This document shows, one piece after another, positions 7,938 to 15,618 of a stretch of DNA of 47,041 bases. This stretch comes from Elusimicrobiota bacterium (GTDB taxonomy: Bacteria > Elusimicrobiota > Elusimicrobia > Elusimicrobiales > UBA9959): contig JACQYT010000024.1 of the NCBI GenBank assembly GCA_016208085.1, forward strand, positions 1 through 47,041. The letters are read 5' to 3'. Below the pieces are notes generated by a model. The model was not told where the DNA came from. It made no database searches and was given only the letters and a program-made list of their open reading frames with translations. Position 1 is the stretch's first letter. Every line of letters starts with the position of its first letter. Made by a program: the position numbers and the translations under genes.

Positions 7938-8945
7938 ATGGCGAAAATGGAATTCTCGGCGATAGTGCCGGTCGCCGGCGCGGGCATGCGCTTAAGGCCG
8001 CATACGCACACCTATCCCAAGGTCCTGCTGACCGTGGGCGATAAACCCATCATAGGCCATATCCTGGACGAGCTTTCCGAAGCCGGCATAAAAAAGATCT
8101 ATATGGTCATAGGCTACCTGGGGGGCAAGATAAAAACCTATGTGTCGGAGAAATACCCCAGGCTGGACGTCGAATATATCACGCAGGACGAGCCCAAGGG
8201 CCTGGGCCACGCCATCTGGATAACCAGGAGGTATGTCAAAGGCCCTGCTTTGGTGATGCTGGGCGATACCATCATCTCGGCTGACCTCAGGCTGTTCCTG
8301 GGCGCCGGCGAAGACGCCATCGGGGTAAGGGAGGTCGCCGATCCCAGGCGTTTCGGCGTCGTGAAAATAGAAAAAGGCCGCATAACGAATATGGTGGAAA
8401 AGCCCAAAAACCCTCCGTCCAACATGGCTATAGTGGGCCTCTACGCTTTTAAAGACAGCGGGCTTTTATACAAAAGTCTTGACAGGCTGGTGACGTCCGG
8501 CAAGACGACCGGGGGCGAGATCCAGCTTACCGACGCCCTGGCCCTGATGCTTCACGGCGGGCATAAATTCAAGCCCGTCACCATAGAGGGCTGGTATGAC
8601 TGCGGCAAGCCGGAGACCCTGCTTGAGACCAACCGCTATATCCTTAATAAGAAAAAGCATGTCAGCCGCGCCGGGAACTGCACAATACTGGAGCCGGTCT
8701 ATATCTCGCCGCGCGCCAAAGTAAGCGGCTCGGTGATCGGCCCTTACGCCTCCATCGGCGACGGCGCGACCGTGGAATCCTCCATCATCTCCGATTCCAT
8801 CATCAACGAAAACGCCGTGATAGTGAACATGAACCTGAGCCGGTCGCTGGTCGGCCCCAGCGCCACCATCATAGGCCGCCGCGAGCAGATAAACATCGGC
8901 GAAAATTCCGAGATAAGATTCGATAAAGCCGTCTGCGAGTTGTAG
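7938..8945 (+). CDS. Sugar-phosphate nucleotidylyltransferase with C-terminal left-handed helix repeats
   Basis: 335 residues. The N-terminal domain (1-235) has the nucleotidyltransferase signature GAGMRLRPHTHTYPKVLL (about 13-30), the acceptor motif LGDTIISAD, GVREVADPRRFGVV, VEKPKNP, and the sugar-binding EGWYDCGKPETLLETNR near 220. The last about 90 residues (IGPYASIGDGATVESSIISD and following) show hexapeptide-like left-handed beta-helix turns. This architecture is that of RmlA-like glucose-1-phosphate thymidylyltransferases and related GDP/UDP-sugar pyrophosphorylases, which make NDP-sugars for envelope polysaccharides. The exact nucleotide and sugar are not decidable. An AGGAGG-like site (GGAGG at 7929) precedes ATG 7938. 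It is convergent with the TPR gene on the other strand. Confidence 0.85.
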   Translation: MAKMEFSAIVPVAGAGMRLRPHTHTYPKVLLTVGDKPIIGHILDELSEAGIKKIYMVIGYLGGKIKTYVSEKYPRLDVEYITQDEPKGLGHAIWITRRYVKGPALVMLGDTIISADLRLFLGAGEDAIGVREVADPRRFGVVKIEKGRITNMVEKPKNPPSNMAIVGLYAFKDSGLLYKSLDRLVTSGKTTGGEIQLTDALALMLHGGHKFKPVTIEGWYDCGKPETLLETNRYILNKKKHVSRAGNCTILEPVYISPRAKVSGSVIGPYASIGDGATVESSIISDSIINENAVIVNMNLSRSLVGPSATIIGRREQINIGENSEIRFDKAVCEL

Positions 8946-8958
8946 CTCGGGGGAGGGG

Positions 8959-9924
8959 TCAGCGGAGGCGCTTCCGGGCGTTTTTTATGATGCGCCGGAT
9001 ATCCGGGAACAAAAGCGTGAGGAGGACGGCTATCAAGGCCAAAATAAAGAGTGCGACAAACACTTCAAACGAGAATAAAAAGTCCGGGTTCATAAATACC
9101 AGTCCGCTGATCACCGCAACCAGCGCCGCGCCGGCCAGTAAGATCGTCTTGTCCGGTCCGCGGGACTTTCCCGCGGCGGACGACGCCGTTTCCTTCCTCG
9201 GCTGGTGCCCGGCGGTCGTCTTGGCTTTTCCTTTTTCAGCTTCGCCGGCGGCCCTTTCCGGCCGCCGCCCCGCCAACCGCCCGGCGTTGGCGCGGCGTAT
9301 CTCTTCGTTGACTTTATCCAGTTCTTCCCTGGCCGCCCGGGAAGCCGGCATAAGGCGCAGCAGTTCCTCGTAGGTCCGCGCCGCAGGGTCAAGCTGCCCG
9401 CTGCGCGCATATTCCCGCGCCTTTTCACGGAGCCCGTTCGCCCCGGCCAGGGTTTTTTTCGCCTTGTCTATAAGGTAATTTACCTCGGAATTACCGGGGT
9501 CCACCACCAGCGCTTCGGCCCATTTCGCCATGGCGCCGTCATAGTCCCGCCGGGCGTAAAATTCCTCGCCGGCCCTGATAACCGCGTTTATCGTTTCTGT
9601 TTCCCGGTCCAGGGCGTCCAGTTCCCGCCGCGCCTCCGCCAGCCCCGGCTGAAGTTTCAGCAATTCGGCGTACACTTCCGCCGCGCGCAGCCGCTCCCCG
9701 CGCCGCTTGAAATCCGCGCCCCGCTCCCGCAGCGTATCCGTCCACTCCAGCACGCCTTTCGCCTTCTTTATCAGGTTCGCCGCTTCGGCGTTGCTCCTGT
9801 CAAAACCGAGGATCTTGCCCCATTCGGCAATGGCGTCCCGGTATCGGCATTCGCCGAAAAGCTTTTCTCCCGCGGCGATTATTTCGGCCGCGTTCCGCTT
9901 TTTCCTGTGCCTGTCGGTTTTCAT
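8959..9924 (-). CDS. TPR-repeat protein with C-terminal membrane hairpin
   Basis: 321 residues. The N-terminal about 215 residues hold three tetratricopeptide-like repeats of similar wording: AGEKLFGECRYRDAIAEWGKIL, a second with AAEVYAELLKLQPG, and AGEEFYARRDYDGAMAKWAEAL followed by ARTYEELLRLMP. A basic, disordered linker (about 220-255) leads to two hydrophobic segments, LLAGAALVAVISGLVFM and FVALFILALIAVLLTLLF, then a basic tail. There is no signal peptide, so the TPR part should face the cytoplasm. It lies 8 nt downstream of the TRAP large permease gene and is probably cotranscribed. TPR proteins are known partners of TRAP systems in the TPAT class, but there the TPR-like partner is the periplasmic TatT, which is also present here. 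A role of this second one is inference. Confidence 0.7.
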   Translation of the reverse strand: MKTDRHRKKRNAAEIIAAGEKLFGECRYRDAIAEWGKILGFDRSNAEAANLIKKAKGVLEWTDTLRERGADFKRRGERLRAAEVYAELLKLQPGLAEARRELDALDRETETINAVIRAGEEFYARRDYDGAMAKWAEALVVDPGNSEVNYLIDKAKKTLAGANGLREKAREYARSGQLDPAARTYEELLRLMPASRAAREELDKVNEEIRRANAGRLAGRRPERAAGEAEKGKAKTTAGHQPRKETASSAAGKSRGPDKTILLAGAALVAVISGLVFMNPDFLFSFEVFVALFILALIAVLLTLLFPDIRRIIKNARKRLR

Positions 9925-9932
9925 GCAAATAT

Positions 9933-11189
9933 TCAGCCTTTTATGAAGAACAGGGCGGGAAAGTAGGTCACCATGGCCAGCATTCCCAGTAATATCAGCC
10001 AGAAATTGAAGGATGCGCCATAAAGCTCGGTCAGTTTTTTATTGAAGCGGGAGCTTGAAAGAAAGAGGTTTAAGCCCAGCGGCGGCGTCATGTAGCCTAT
10101 CTCAAGGTTCAGCAGGAAAATGATGCCCAGGTGTATCGGGTCTATGCCGTAGTTCATCGCCACCGGCACTATGATGGGCACCACGATGATGATGGCCGAA
10201 AAGATCTCCACCATATTGATGACCAGCAGGAAAGCGTTCAATATTATAAGGAAGACGACTTTGTTCGGGATGAAGGCGTGCAGCCAGGCGAAGAGCTTGT
10301 CCGGTATCTGCGCGTCTATCAGGTAGTTGGTGAAGCCCAGCGCGGTCCCCAGCACCACGAATATCGCCCCCACCAGCATCATGCTTTTGACCGCTATTTT
10401 CGGTATATCTCTGAACAGGTCCAGGTCCTTATAGATAAAGACTTCCGCTATTAAAACATAAAAAGCCATTATGGAAGCGGCTTCGCCGGCCGTGAACAGG
10501 CCTTTGTAAATGCCGCCGATTATCAGGAAAGGCAGCGGTATCTCCCAGGCGGCCTCCCTGACCGCCGTCTTCAGGTTCGCAAACGAAAAAGCCTGCTTCC
10601 GGACGCCGGCTTTCTTCGCCGTGATAAGCGCGTAGACGGAAAGGACGGCTATCAGCGAGATGCCCGGCAATAAGCCCGCTTTAAAGAGCGAGTCTATGCT
10701 TATCTGCGCTATAAGGCCGTAGAGTATTATCGGCAGGCTGGGGGGGAACAATAAGCCGAGGCTGCCGGTGGTGGTCAGGAGCCCCAGCGTGAATTTCTCC
10801 GGGTAGCCCTGCTTCATCAGCATCGGATACAGCAGCCCGCCCAGCGCGATTATCGTGACCCCCGACGCCCCGGTGAAAGCGGTAAAAATGGCGGTAGCTG
10901 TCAGCGAGGCTATCGCAAGGCCGCCCGGCAGGGCGCCGAAGATTGCTTCGCCAAGCGCAAAAAGGCGTTTGGGAGCGTTGCTCTCGGCCAGGACATAGCC
11001 CGCGAAAGTGAAAAGCGGGATGGCTATAAGCGCGGGAAGGCTTGCCAGGCGCAGCATCTCTACTATGACGGCCGAGGAGTCTATCGCGGCCGCGCCGAAC
11101 AGATAAAGCGCGCCCGCGCCGATAAGCGAAAAGACAGGCGCGCCCAGCAAGGCCAGGAGCAATATTGCGATGGAAACTATGATGCCCAT
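9933..11189 (-). CDS. dctM: TRAP transporter large permease DctM
   Basis: 418 residues, about 12 hydrophobic segments, the normal size of DctM. Family hallmarks: IPLFTFAGYVLAESNAPKRL (residues about 55-75), GASGVTIIALGGLLYPMLMKQGY (about 108-130), GLLFPPSLPIILYG (about 148-161), and the C-terminal NLEIGYMTPPLGLNLFLSS (about 360-378). DctM is the ion-driven translocation subunit, here sodium- or proton-coupled, in the inner membrane. It works with DctQ and the binding protein DctP encoded upstream. The gap to dctQ is filled by iteron element A2. Confidence 0.92.
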   Translation of the reverse strand: MGIIVSIAILLLALLGAPVFSLIGAGALYLFGAAAIDSSAVIVEMLRLASLPALIAIPLFTFAGYVLAESNAPKRLFALGEAIFGALPGGLAIASLTATAIFTAFTGASGVTIIALGGLLYPMLMKQGYPEKFTLGLLTTTGSLGLLFPPSLPIILYGLIAQISIDSLFKAGLLPGISLIAVLSVYALITAKKAGVRKQAFSFANLKTAVREAAWEIPLPFLIIGGIYKGLFTAGEAASIMAFYVLIAEVFIYKDLDLFRDIPKIAVKSMMLVGAIFVVLGTALGFTNYLIDAQIPDKLFAWLHAFIPNKVVFLIILNAFLLVINMVEIFSAIIIVVPIIVPVAMNYGIDPIHLGIIFLLNLEIGYMTPPLGLNLFLSSSRFNKKLTELYGASFNFWLILLGMLAMVTYFPALFFIKG

Positions 11190-11196
11190 AAAAATA

Positions 11197-11328
11197 CAGG
11201 GTATAGGGTAAGGAAAGGGTATAGGGTAGAGGGTTTAGGGTATAGGGTAAGGAGTTCCTTATTTCTGCACCCTCTACCCTCTACCCTCTACCCTCTACCC
11301 TCTACCCTGCCCTTCTACCCTGCCCTTT
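11197..11328. repeat. Heptamer-iteron hairpin element A2
   Basis: The left arm carries GGGTATA/GGGTAGA units, the centre is TAAGGAGTTCCTTA (11248-11261), and the right arm is six or more CCTCTAC units ending in CCTGCCC variants. The arms are complementary, giving a very long potential hairpin in the dctQ-dctM transcript. The right arm encodes the last about 8 residues (KGQGRRAG) and stop of DctQ. The core is identical to that of A1. Confidence 0.8.
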
Positions 11329-11808
11329 GTCTTCCCGCCGGAAAATATTCAGCAGCGTGTGGAACGCGATCAGGATGAATGCGGCGGGTATCACCATCCC
11401 CGCCCAGCCGCCTTTTACGCCGAAATCACCCGCGTAAAAAGCGATGGAGGAGGAGGAGAACTCGTCCTTTATGAATTTAGCGGCCGCGTAAAAAAGCGTT
11501 CCGGAAACGAGAACGGCGAAAATACCGGTGGAGAGGTTGAGCGGCCTGTGGAACCTGCCCGGCAGGAATTTCACCAGCGCGTCCAGCGCGAAGTGCTTCG
11601 CGTACCTGGAAGCGACGGCCGCGCCCAGTAGCCCCGCCCATAGGACCAGGTGCCGCAGCAGCGGGTCCAGCCACACTATCCCGGAATGGAACAGCAGCCT
11701 TAAAAGCACCTGCAGGAAGGAAAGCGCCACCAGCAGGAAAATAAAGGAAACTATAAGGCCTTTCTCGGCCCGGACGAGGCAGTTTTCAAATTTAAAAATA
11801 AGTTTCAT
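11302..11808 (-). CDS. dctQ: TRAP transporter small permease DctQ
   Basis: 168 residues with four hydrophobic segments (about 18-38, 48-66, 90-108 and 128-148), the standard DctQ topology. It includes the family-typical SGIVWLDPLLRHLVLWAGLLGAAVASRYAKHFALDAL stretch: a W/LDP...RHLVLW core, then AVASR and KH. DctQ pairs with DctM to form the membrane part of the TRAP transporter. The C-terminal tail KGQGRRAG is encoded by repeat A2, which also gives the stop. Upstream, the whole gap to dctP is one cruciform repeat (R4). Confidence 0.9.
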   Translation of the reverse strand: MKLIFKFENCLVRAEKGLIVSFIFLLVALSFLQVLLRLLFHSGIVWLDPLLRHLVLWAGLLGAAVASRYAKHFALDALVKFLPGRFHRPLNLSTGIFAVLVSGTLFYAAAKFIKDEFSSSSIAFYAGDFGVKGGWAGMVIPAAFILIAFHTLLNIFRREDKGQGRRAG

Positions 11809-11814
11809 AAATCA

Positions 11815-11875
11815 CTGTAGTTGCCAACCTTGGTTGGCCGATTTCTTAATAGCCGAGCAAGCTCGGCAACTACAG
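11815..11875. repeat. Cruciform repeat R4 (CTGTAGTTGCC ... GGCAACTACAG)
   Basis: A perfect 11-bp outer stem (11815-11825 with 11865-11875) encloses two hairpins, CCAACC-TT-GGTTGG (11824-11837) and GCCGAGC-AA-GCTCGGC (11852-11867). It occupies practically the entire dctP-dctQ gap. The layout and CTGTAG/CTACAG ends match R1-R3, although the inner stems differ in sequence. Confidence 0.8.
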
Positions 11876-13015
11876 TTATTTCTTCGTCCTGAACTGCTTA
11901 AGGGCGGCCTCTATTTTCTCCAGCAGTTCCTTTGAGTAGAGCCTGCCGGCCAGCGCCAGGCGCGCCTGGGCGCCCATTTTTTCAAAGGAAGCGACGACTT
12001 CCGGCGAAGCGGGGGCGGTGAACGTTATTTTTTCTTTTTTCAGCGTGATTATAGATTTTTCATTGTCTTTGCGGCTGGCCGCGTTAAGGAGCTTTAACTG
12101 CCGGTTGGCGATGTCCGTCATCGCTTTCCGGTCCTCTTTTGAGAGCGTGCCGAAGAGCTTCCTGGAGATGACCACGGCGCCGGAGGCGTTGGCGATCGGC
12201 AGTGAAAAGGCGTACTTCATCTTCGTATGCCATTGCAGCGCCAGCGCCGACAGCGGGGAGGCGTAGATGCCGTTTATCATGCCGGTCTCAAGAGAAGTCA
12301 TCACATCGGTGATGGAAAGCGGTATCGGGTTTATCTTAAGGGCGGAAAAAGTAGCTTCGGCTATCGGATCGCCTTCCCAGATCCACATCTTGACGGATTT
12401 GAGGTCCTCAGGCTTAGTCACGGGGCTGTTTGAAAACAGGTACACGTTGCCCACTTCCGCCCAGCCGAGCAGTATGTAGCCCTTGGCTTCAAATATCTTC
12501 CTGAACTCCGCGTTGAACGTCCCGTAAACATGGTCTATCTCGGCCGGGGTTTTGAAAAGGAACGGCGTATCCAATATCCGTATCCCGGGCGCTATCTCGC
12601 CGAGGCCGACGCCGGTGAAGCCGGCCGAATGCAGTTGGCCCAGGCGAATTTTGCGGGCCACGTCCTTTTCGTCGCCCGAGACGCCGCCGGCGTAGAACTT
12701 GAACTTGACCCGCCCCTGCGTCGCGCTCGACAGTTCAGCGCTGAACTGCCGCATCACTTTCATCCAGGTGGAGCCTTCCGGCGCGAGCGTGGCGAATTTG
12801 ACCACCGTCTGCGCATAAAGCAGGGTAGAGGGTAGAGGGTAGAGGGTAGAGAGGAGAACCAGAAAGACTTTCCGGCGTAAACTTCGGTTTGCGGCCTGTG
12901 ACTGGTGACCGTTAACTGATGACTGGTGACTGATGACTGGCGACCTAGCCGAAAATTTCTCAACCCTATACCCTATACCCTCAACCCTATACCCTGCAGT
13001 TTTAAAACAGCTCAT
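11876..13015 (-). CDS. dctP: TRAP transporter substrate-binding protein DctP with repeat-built signal peptide
   Basis: 379 residues. From Gln69 on it is a normal DctP-type binding protein (VKFATLAPEGSTWMKVMRQF, later RIRLGQLHSAGFTGVGLGEI and the substrate-contact region VKMWIWEGDPIAEATFSALKINPIPL). The first 68 residues are unusual. The ATG overlaps the end of tatT (ATGAGCTGTTTTAA), and the codons after it read through three low-complexity arrays: GGGTTGA/GGGTATA units, a GTCACCAGTCATCA-type array, then TCTACCC units. The last array encodes STLYPLPSTL, which completes the hydrophobic core of a plausible signal peptide (SLRRK, VFLVLL..., cleavage after LYA-68). No other in-frame ATG lies before the mature part. 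The protein should be periplasmic and deliver a small carboxylate-like ligand; the true ligand is unknown. Confidence 0.88.
   Translation of the reverse strand: MSCFKTAGYRVEGIGYRVEKFSARSPVISHQSSVNGHQSQAANRSLRRKVFLVLLSTLYPLPSTLLYAQTVVKFATLAPEGSTWMKVMRQFSAELSSATQGRVKFKFYAGGVSGDEKDVARKIRLGQLHSAGFTGVGLGEIAPGIRILDTPFLFKTPAEIDHVYGTFNAEFRKIFEAKGYILLGWAEVGNVYLFSNSPVTKPEDLKSVKMWIWEGDPIAEATFSALKINPIPLSITDVMTSLETGMINGIYASPLSALALQWHTKMKYAFSLPIANASGAVVISRKLFGTLSKEDRKAMTDIANRQLKLLNAASRKDNEKSIITLKKEKITFTAPASPEVVASFEKMGAQARLALAGRLYSKELLEKIEAALKQFRTKK
12822..12853. repeat. GGGTAGA heptamer array inside dctP signal-peptide region
   Basis: Four to five direct GGGTAGA units. On the coding (minus) strand they read as TCTACCC units and give the residues STLYPLPSTL in the DctP signal peptide. 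The same unit makes the arms of the intergenic A elements. Confidence 0.8.
12893..12998. repeat. Composite heptamer arrays in the dctP N-terminal codons
   Basis: Two arrays: at 12896-12948, GACTGGT/GACTGAT units (TGACTGGTGAC, TGATGACTGG), and at 12959-12998, CCCTATA/CCCTCAA units. Both are translated in frame at the start of DctP (SPVISHQSSVNGHQSQ and GYRVEGIGYRVE). Confidence 0.7.
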
Positions 13016-13976
13016 CTTTTTTCTCCAGGAGTTTGCGGGCTTTCAGCTTGGCTATTTCGTTGGCCAGCCGGGTTTCATCGTCCTTGAGCTCGGCCGAGAG
13101 CACCTCGTTCAGGGTATGCTCAAAAAATTCCGCGTCCTGCGCGGCTATGGCGTACATTGCGGCGGCCAGGTATTTATTCAACAAAAAATCCGCCCCGGGG
13201 CCTTTAACGGCTTCCTCAAAGTTCAGCTTCGCTTTTTCGGGGTTCCCGCCCAGCAGCTTCGGGCGTATGGCGTAGTAGGTGCCCAGTATAGCGTATGCGC
13301 CGTTGTAATAATAATCCGACCTGACGGCGATAAGTTTTTCGGCGATCGGCATTATCTTGGGCAATTCCGCTATAGCATCCGGCTCGTTCCTGTTTAAATT
13401 GATGAAGCCGGCCCTGCAGAAAACGCGCCAGAAAGCTGCCGGCGCGGATTCCTTTGTCAACGCCGCGGGGTCCACAGCGCCTTCTTTGACCGCTCCGCCG
13501 CGCTCCGCCGCCATTAAAGCGTAAACCCCGCCTTTCTCGTAAAAAGCGGAGGCCCTGGCCTCGTTCTCGTCCTCCAGGAACAGGAAGGCGTAACCGCAGA
13601 ATCCCTGGGCCGTCGCGGTAAGCAGGCCGGCGTCCGAGGAGTCGTTCTCTATCAGCATGGCCATCAACTGGAGATTGCCGGGCAGCGCCTCTTTCACGAA
13701 CTGGGGGTCGCGCTCCCTGAACACCGCCGGCATGCCGTTCTGTATGATGCCGGAAGTGGACCTGACCGCCATTTTGTTCAGCGAGCAGCCGGACAGCAAG
13801 ACAGCAAGACAGCAGGACAGCAAGACAGCAAGACAGCGGGACAGCAAGACAGCAAGACAGCGGGACAGCAAGACAGCAAGACAGCGGTACAGACGACAGA
13901 TAACCAGCGGTCGGTGACTGGCGGCTGGCAACCGGCAACCGGTAACCGGCAACTGGCAGCCGGTGACTTTTGTCAT
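13002..13976 (-). CDS. TatT-family TRAP-associated lipoprotein with octamer-repeat signal peptide
   Basis: 324 residues. Residues about 70-320 resemble the TatT component of TRAP transporters (T. pallidum Tp0956 type): alpha-helical and TPR-like, with MPAVFRERDPQFVKEALPGNLQLM, GYAFLFLEDENEARASAFYEKG, YYNGAYAILGTYYAIRP and FFEHTLNEVL. In known systems TatT forms ring-like trimers that dock with the binding protein. The start ATG overlaps the malQ stop (ATGA). Residues 4-60 are made of repeats: a TGCC-type array and four copies of LAVLLSRC/LAVLLSCC. This gives a long hydrophobic stretch ending in lipobox LSGC (Cys64). It is therefore predicted to be an exported lipoprotein whose whole signal peptide is repeat-derived. 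Its 3' end overlaps dctP by 14 nt. Confidence 0.8.
   Translation of the reverse strand: MTKVTGCQLPVTGCRLPAASHRPLVICRLYRCLAVLLSRCLAVLLSRCLAVLLSCCLAVLLSGCSLNKMAVRSTSGIIQNGMPAVFRERDPQFVKEALPGNLQLMAMLIENDSSDAGLLTATAQGFCGYAFLFLEDENEARASAFYEKGGVYALMAAERGGAVKEGAVDPAALTKESAPAAFWRVFCRAGFINLNRNEPDAIAELPKIMPIAEKLIAVRSDYYYNGAYAILGTYYAIRPKLLGGNPEKAKLNFEEAVKGPGADFLLNKYLAAAMYAIAAQDAEFFEHTLNEVLSAELKDDETRLANEIAKLKARKLLEKKDELF
13793..13888. repeat. Twelve-copy octamer array (ACAGCAAG) in the tatT signal peptide
   Basis: Twelve exact-length 8-bp units: ACAGCAAG with ACAGCAGG, ACAGCGGG or ACAGCGGT as every third unit. They are organised as four 24-bp super-repeats. On the coding strand each super-repeat gives 8 residues, LAVLLSRC or LAVLLSCC. 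A change of one octamer would shift the reading frame; a change of one 24-bp unit would not. Confidence 0.9.
13903..13968. repeat. ACCGGCA-type short tandem array at the tatT start
   Basis: Imperfect 7-8-bp units such as GGCAACC, GGTAACC, GGCAACT and GGCAGCC, directly after the tatT start codon. They encode the N-terminal residues VTGCQLPVTGCRLPAAS. They are of the same general kind as the GACTGGT array inside dctP. Confidence 0.65.
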
Positions 13977-15532
13977 TTTCTTTCCTCTATGACCATCGCG
14001 CTGAAAGCTTTGAGCAGCTCTCCGTACTTCTTAAAAAGATTCTCCACCGGCGCCGGGAATTTATAGGTCCAGTTATGGATGCCCATTGTGCCCGGGGAAT
14101 TTATCCTGTCCCTGAAGCCGAAGATGTCCTGCGCCGGTATTATGATAAGGCAGGAAGCGGCTTTAAGAAGGCTCCTTAAGATCGTTTCCCTCGCTTTTGA
14201 GAATGCGGGCGGCATGCCGGATTTGCCGGAGACCATCAGCCATAAAAGCTTTTTCTCCACGGGGTCCACGGTCCGCCACCAGTCGGCCAGCGGTTCGTTG
14301 TCGTGGGTGGAGGAGGTGGCCAGGGAGACCCTGTCGTAACTCTCGGGCCGCGCGTAATAACCGCCCTTTTGTTTCTCCCAGCGCATGACTTTGTAGCCCG
14401 GCACGTTAAGCTCGGCAAGTACCCCGGGCACAAAGGGGGGGATGACGCCCAGATCTTCCGCCACCGGCAGCATGGGGCTCGCCCCGCATATCGCCTGGAG
14501 AAATTTTTTACCTCTTTCGCGCTGGGCGTTCTCGTCTTTGATGTCAAAATCCGGTTTTAAGGACACGTCGCGCGGGATGAGCCAGGTCCTGAAAAAACCC
14601 ACCATGTGGTCTATCCTAAAGAGATCGTAGAACTCCGAGGATTTTTTCACCTTCAGCCGCCACCATTCAAAATTATTCTTCTCCACCTCCGGCCAGTTAT
14701 AGGCCGGCAGCCCCCATTTCTGGCCGGTGTCGCTGAACGCGTCTGGCGGGGCGCCTATCTCCCTGGTGATGTCAAAATCGTTCTGGCGGGCCCAGACATC
14801 GGCGCTTTCCTGGTTGACCATGAAAGGCAGGTCTCCAAGCAGATGCACGCCTCTTGAAACGGCCTTTTCCTTCGTCCGGCGCCACTGGCGGTCTATGATC
14901 CACTGCAGGTATTTGAAGAACAGCACCTGGTTTTCATTGGCGCTTTCAAAATCCTTGAGCGCCGCGGCGTCATGGCGCATTAAAGAGGCTTCCCAGCGCG
15001 TCCAGGAAGCCCAGCTATGCGTCTCTTTTAGCTGCCTGAACAGCGCGTAATCGTCAAGCCAATAGGCGTTGCGGTCCGTGAAAGCGAAAAACTCTTTGGC
15101 CTGGGAAGAGTTCTGCAGTATGTGATGTTCGTGGAACCGGCAATAAAGCTTCCAGAGAAATTCGTATTTCAGGCGCTTTATGTCGTCATATTGCACTATC
15201 GGGGAGGCCCGAAGATGCCGCAGCCGGGTCTGAATTTTTTTAGATTTTATTTCAGCGGTAATGTCCGCGTATTCGGCGAGCTCCGGTATGTCTTCTACCG
15301 CGATGTAAACCGGGTCCAGCGCGAAAGCGCTTAACGCCGTATAAGGGCAGGTCACGCCGGGCGGCATCTCGTTTACCGGCAGCAGCTGCAGCAGGTCCAG
15401 CTTGATGTCTGCCAGCGCGTCTACCCATAAAGCCATGCTTGAGATGTCGCCTATGCCCCAATCTTTTTTGGAGCGTAGCGAAAAAAGCGGCAGCAGCACG
15501 CCCGTATGTTCTTTTTCAAGCAGAGGATGCAT
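13973..15532 (-). CDS. malQ: 4-alpha-glucanotransferase (amylomaltase, GH77)
   Basis: 519 residues, typical for bacterial GH77. It transfers alpha-1,4-glucan segments between maltodextrins in glycogen/maltose metabolism. Landmarks: N-terminal GVLLPLFSLRSKKDWGIGDI (about 11-30), LLGDLPFMVNQESADVWAR (about 230), nucleophile Asp in LFRIDHMVGFFRTWLIP (about 305), acid/base Glu in MLPVAEDLGVIP (about 355), and the third Asp in SSTHDNEPLADWW (about 410). Near the C-terminus, PGTMGIHNWTYKFP fits the usual PGT...NW. It is the first gene of a minus-strand run and overlaps tatT by 4 nt (ATGA), which couples translation of a sugar-processing enzyme with the TRAP system. Element A4 lies directly upstream, between malQ and ridA. 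Confidence 0.92.
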   Translation of the reverse strand: MHPLLEKEHTGVLLPLFSLRSKKDWGIGDISSMALWVDALADIKLDLLQLLPVNEMPPGVTCPYTALSAFALDPVYIAVEDIPELAEYADITAEIKSKKIQTRLRHLRASPIVQYDDIKRLKYEFLWKLYCRFHEHHILQNSSQAKEFFAFTDRNAYWLDDYALFRQLKETHSWASWTRWEASLMRHDAAALKDFESANENQVLFFKYLQWIIDRQWRRTKEKAVSRGVHLLGDLPFMVNQESADVWARQNDFDITREIGAPPDAFSDTGQKWGLPAYNWPEVEKNNFEWWRLKVKKSSEFYDLFRIDHMVGFFRTWLIPRDVSLKPDFDIKDENAQRERGKKFLQAICGASPMLPVAEDLGVIPPFVPGVLAELNVPGYKVMRWEKQKGGYYARPESYDRVSLATSSTHDNEPLADWWRTVDPVEKKLLWLMVSGKSGMPPAFSKARETILRSLLKAASCLIIIPAQDIFGFRDRINSPGTMGIHNWTYKFPAPVENLFKKYGELLKAFSAMVIEERK

Positions 15533-15540
15533 AAAATCAG

Positions 15541-15618
15541 CGTATAGGGTGTAGGGTATAGGGTATAGGGTAAGGAATTCCTTATAACTCTACCCTACAC
15601 CCTCTACCCTATACCCTT
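15541..15618. repeat. Heptamer-iteron hairpin element A4
   Basis: The left arm is GGGTGTA/GGGTATA units, the core is TAAGGAATTCCTTA (15571-15584, a perfect palindrome), and the right arm is CTCTACC/CCTATAC units. It fills the malQ-ridA gap, and the right arm gives the stop codon of ridA (GTATAG). Confidence 0.8.

Noticed and set aside
13793-13888. Possible CRISPR array
   Set aside because: Units of 8 bp without spacers and inside a coding sequence; no cas genes in the window.
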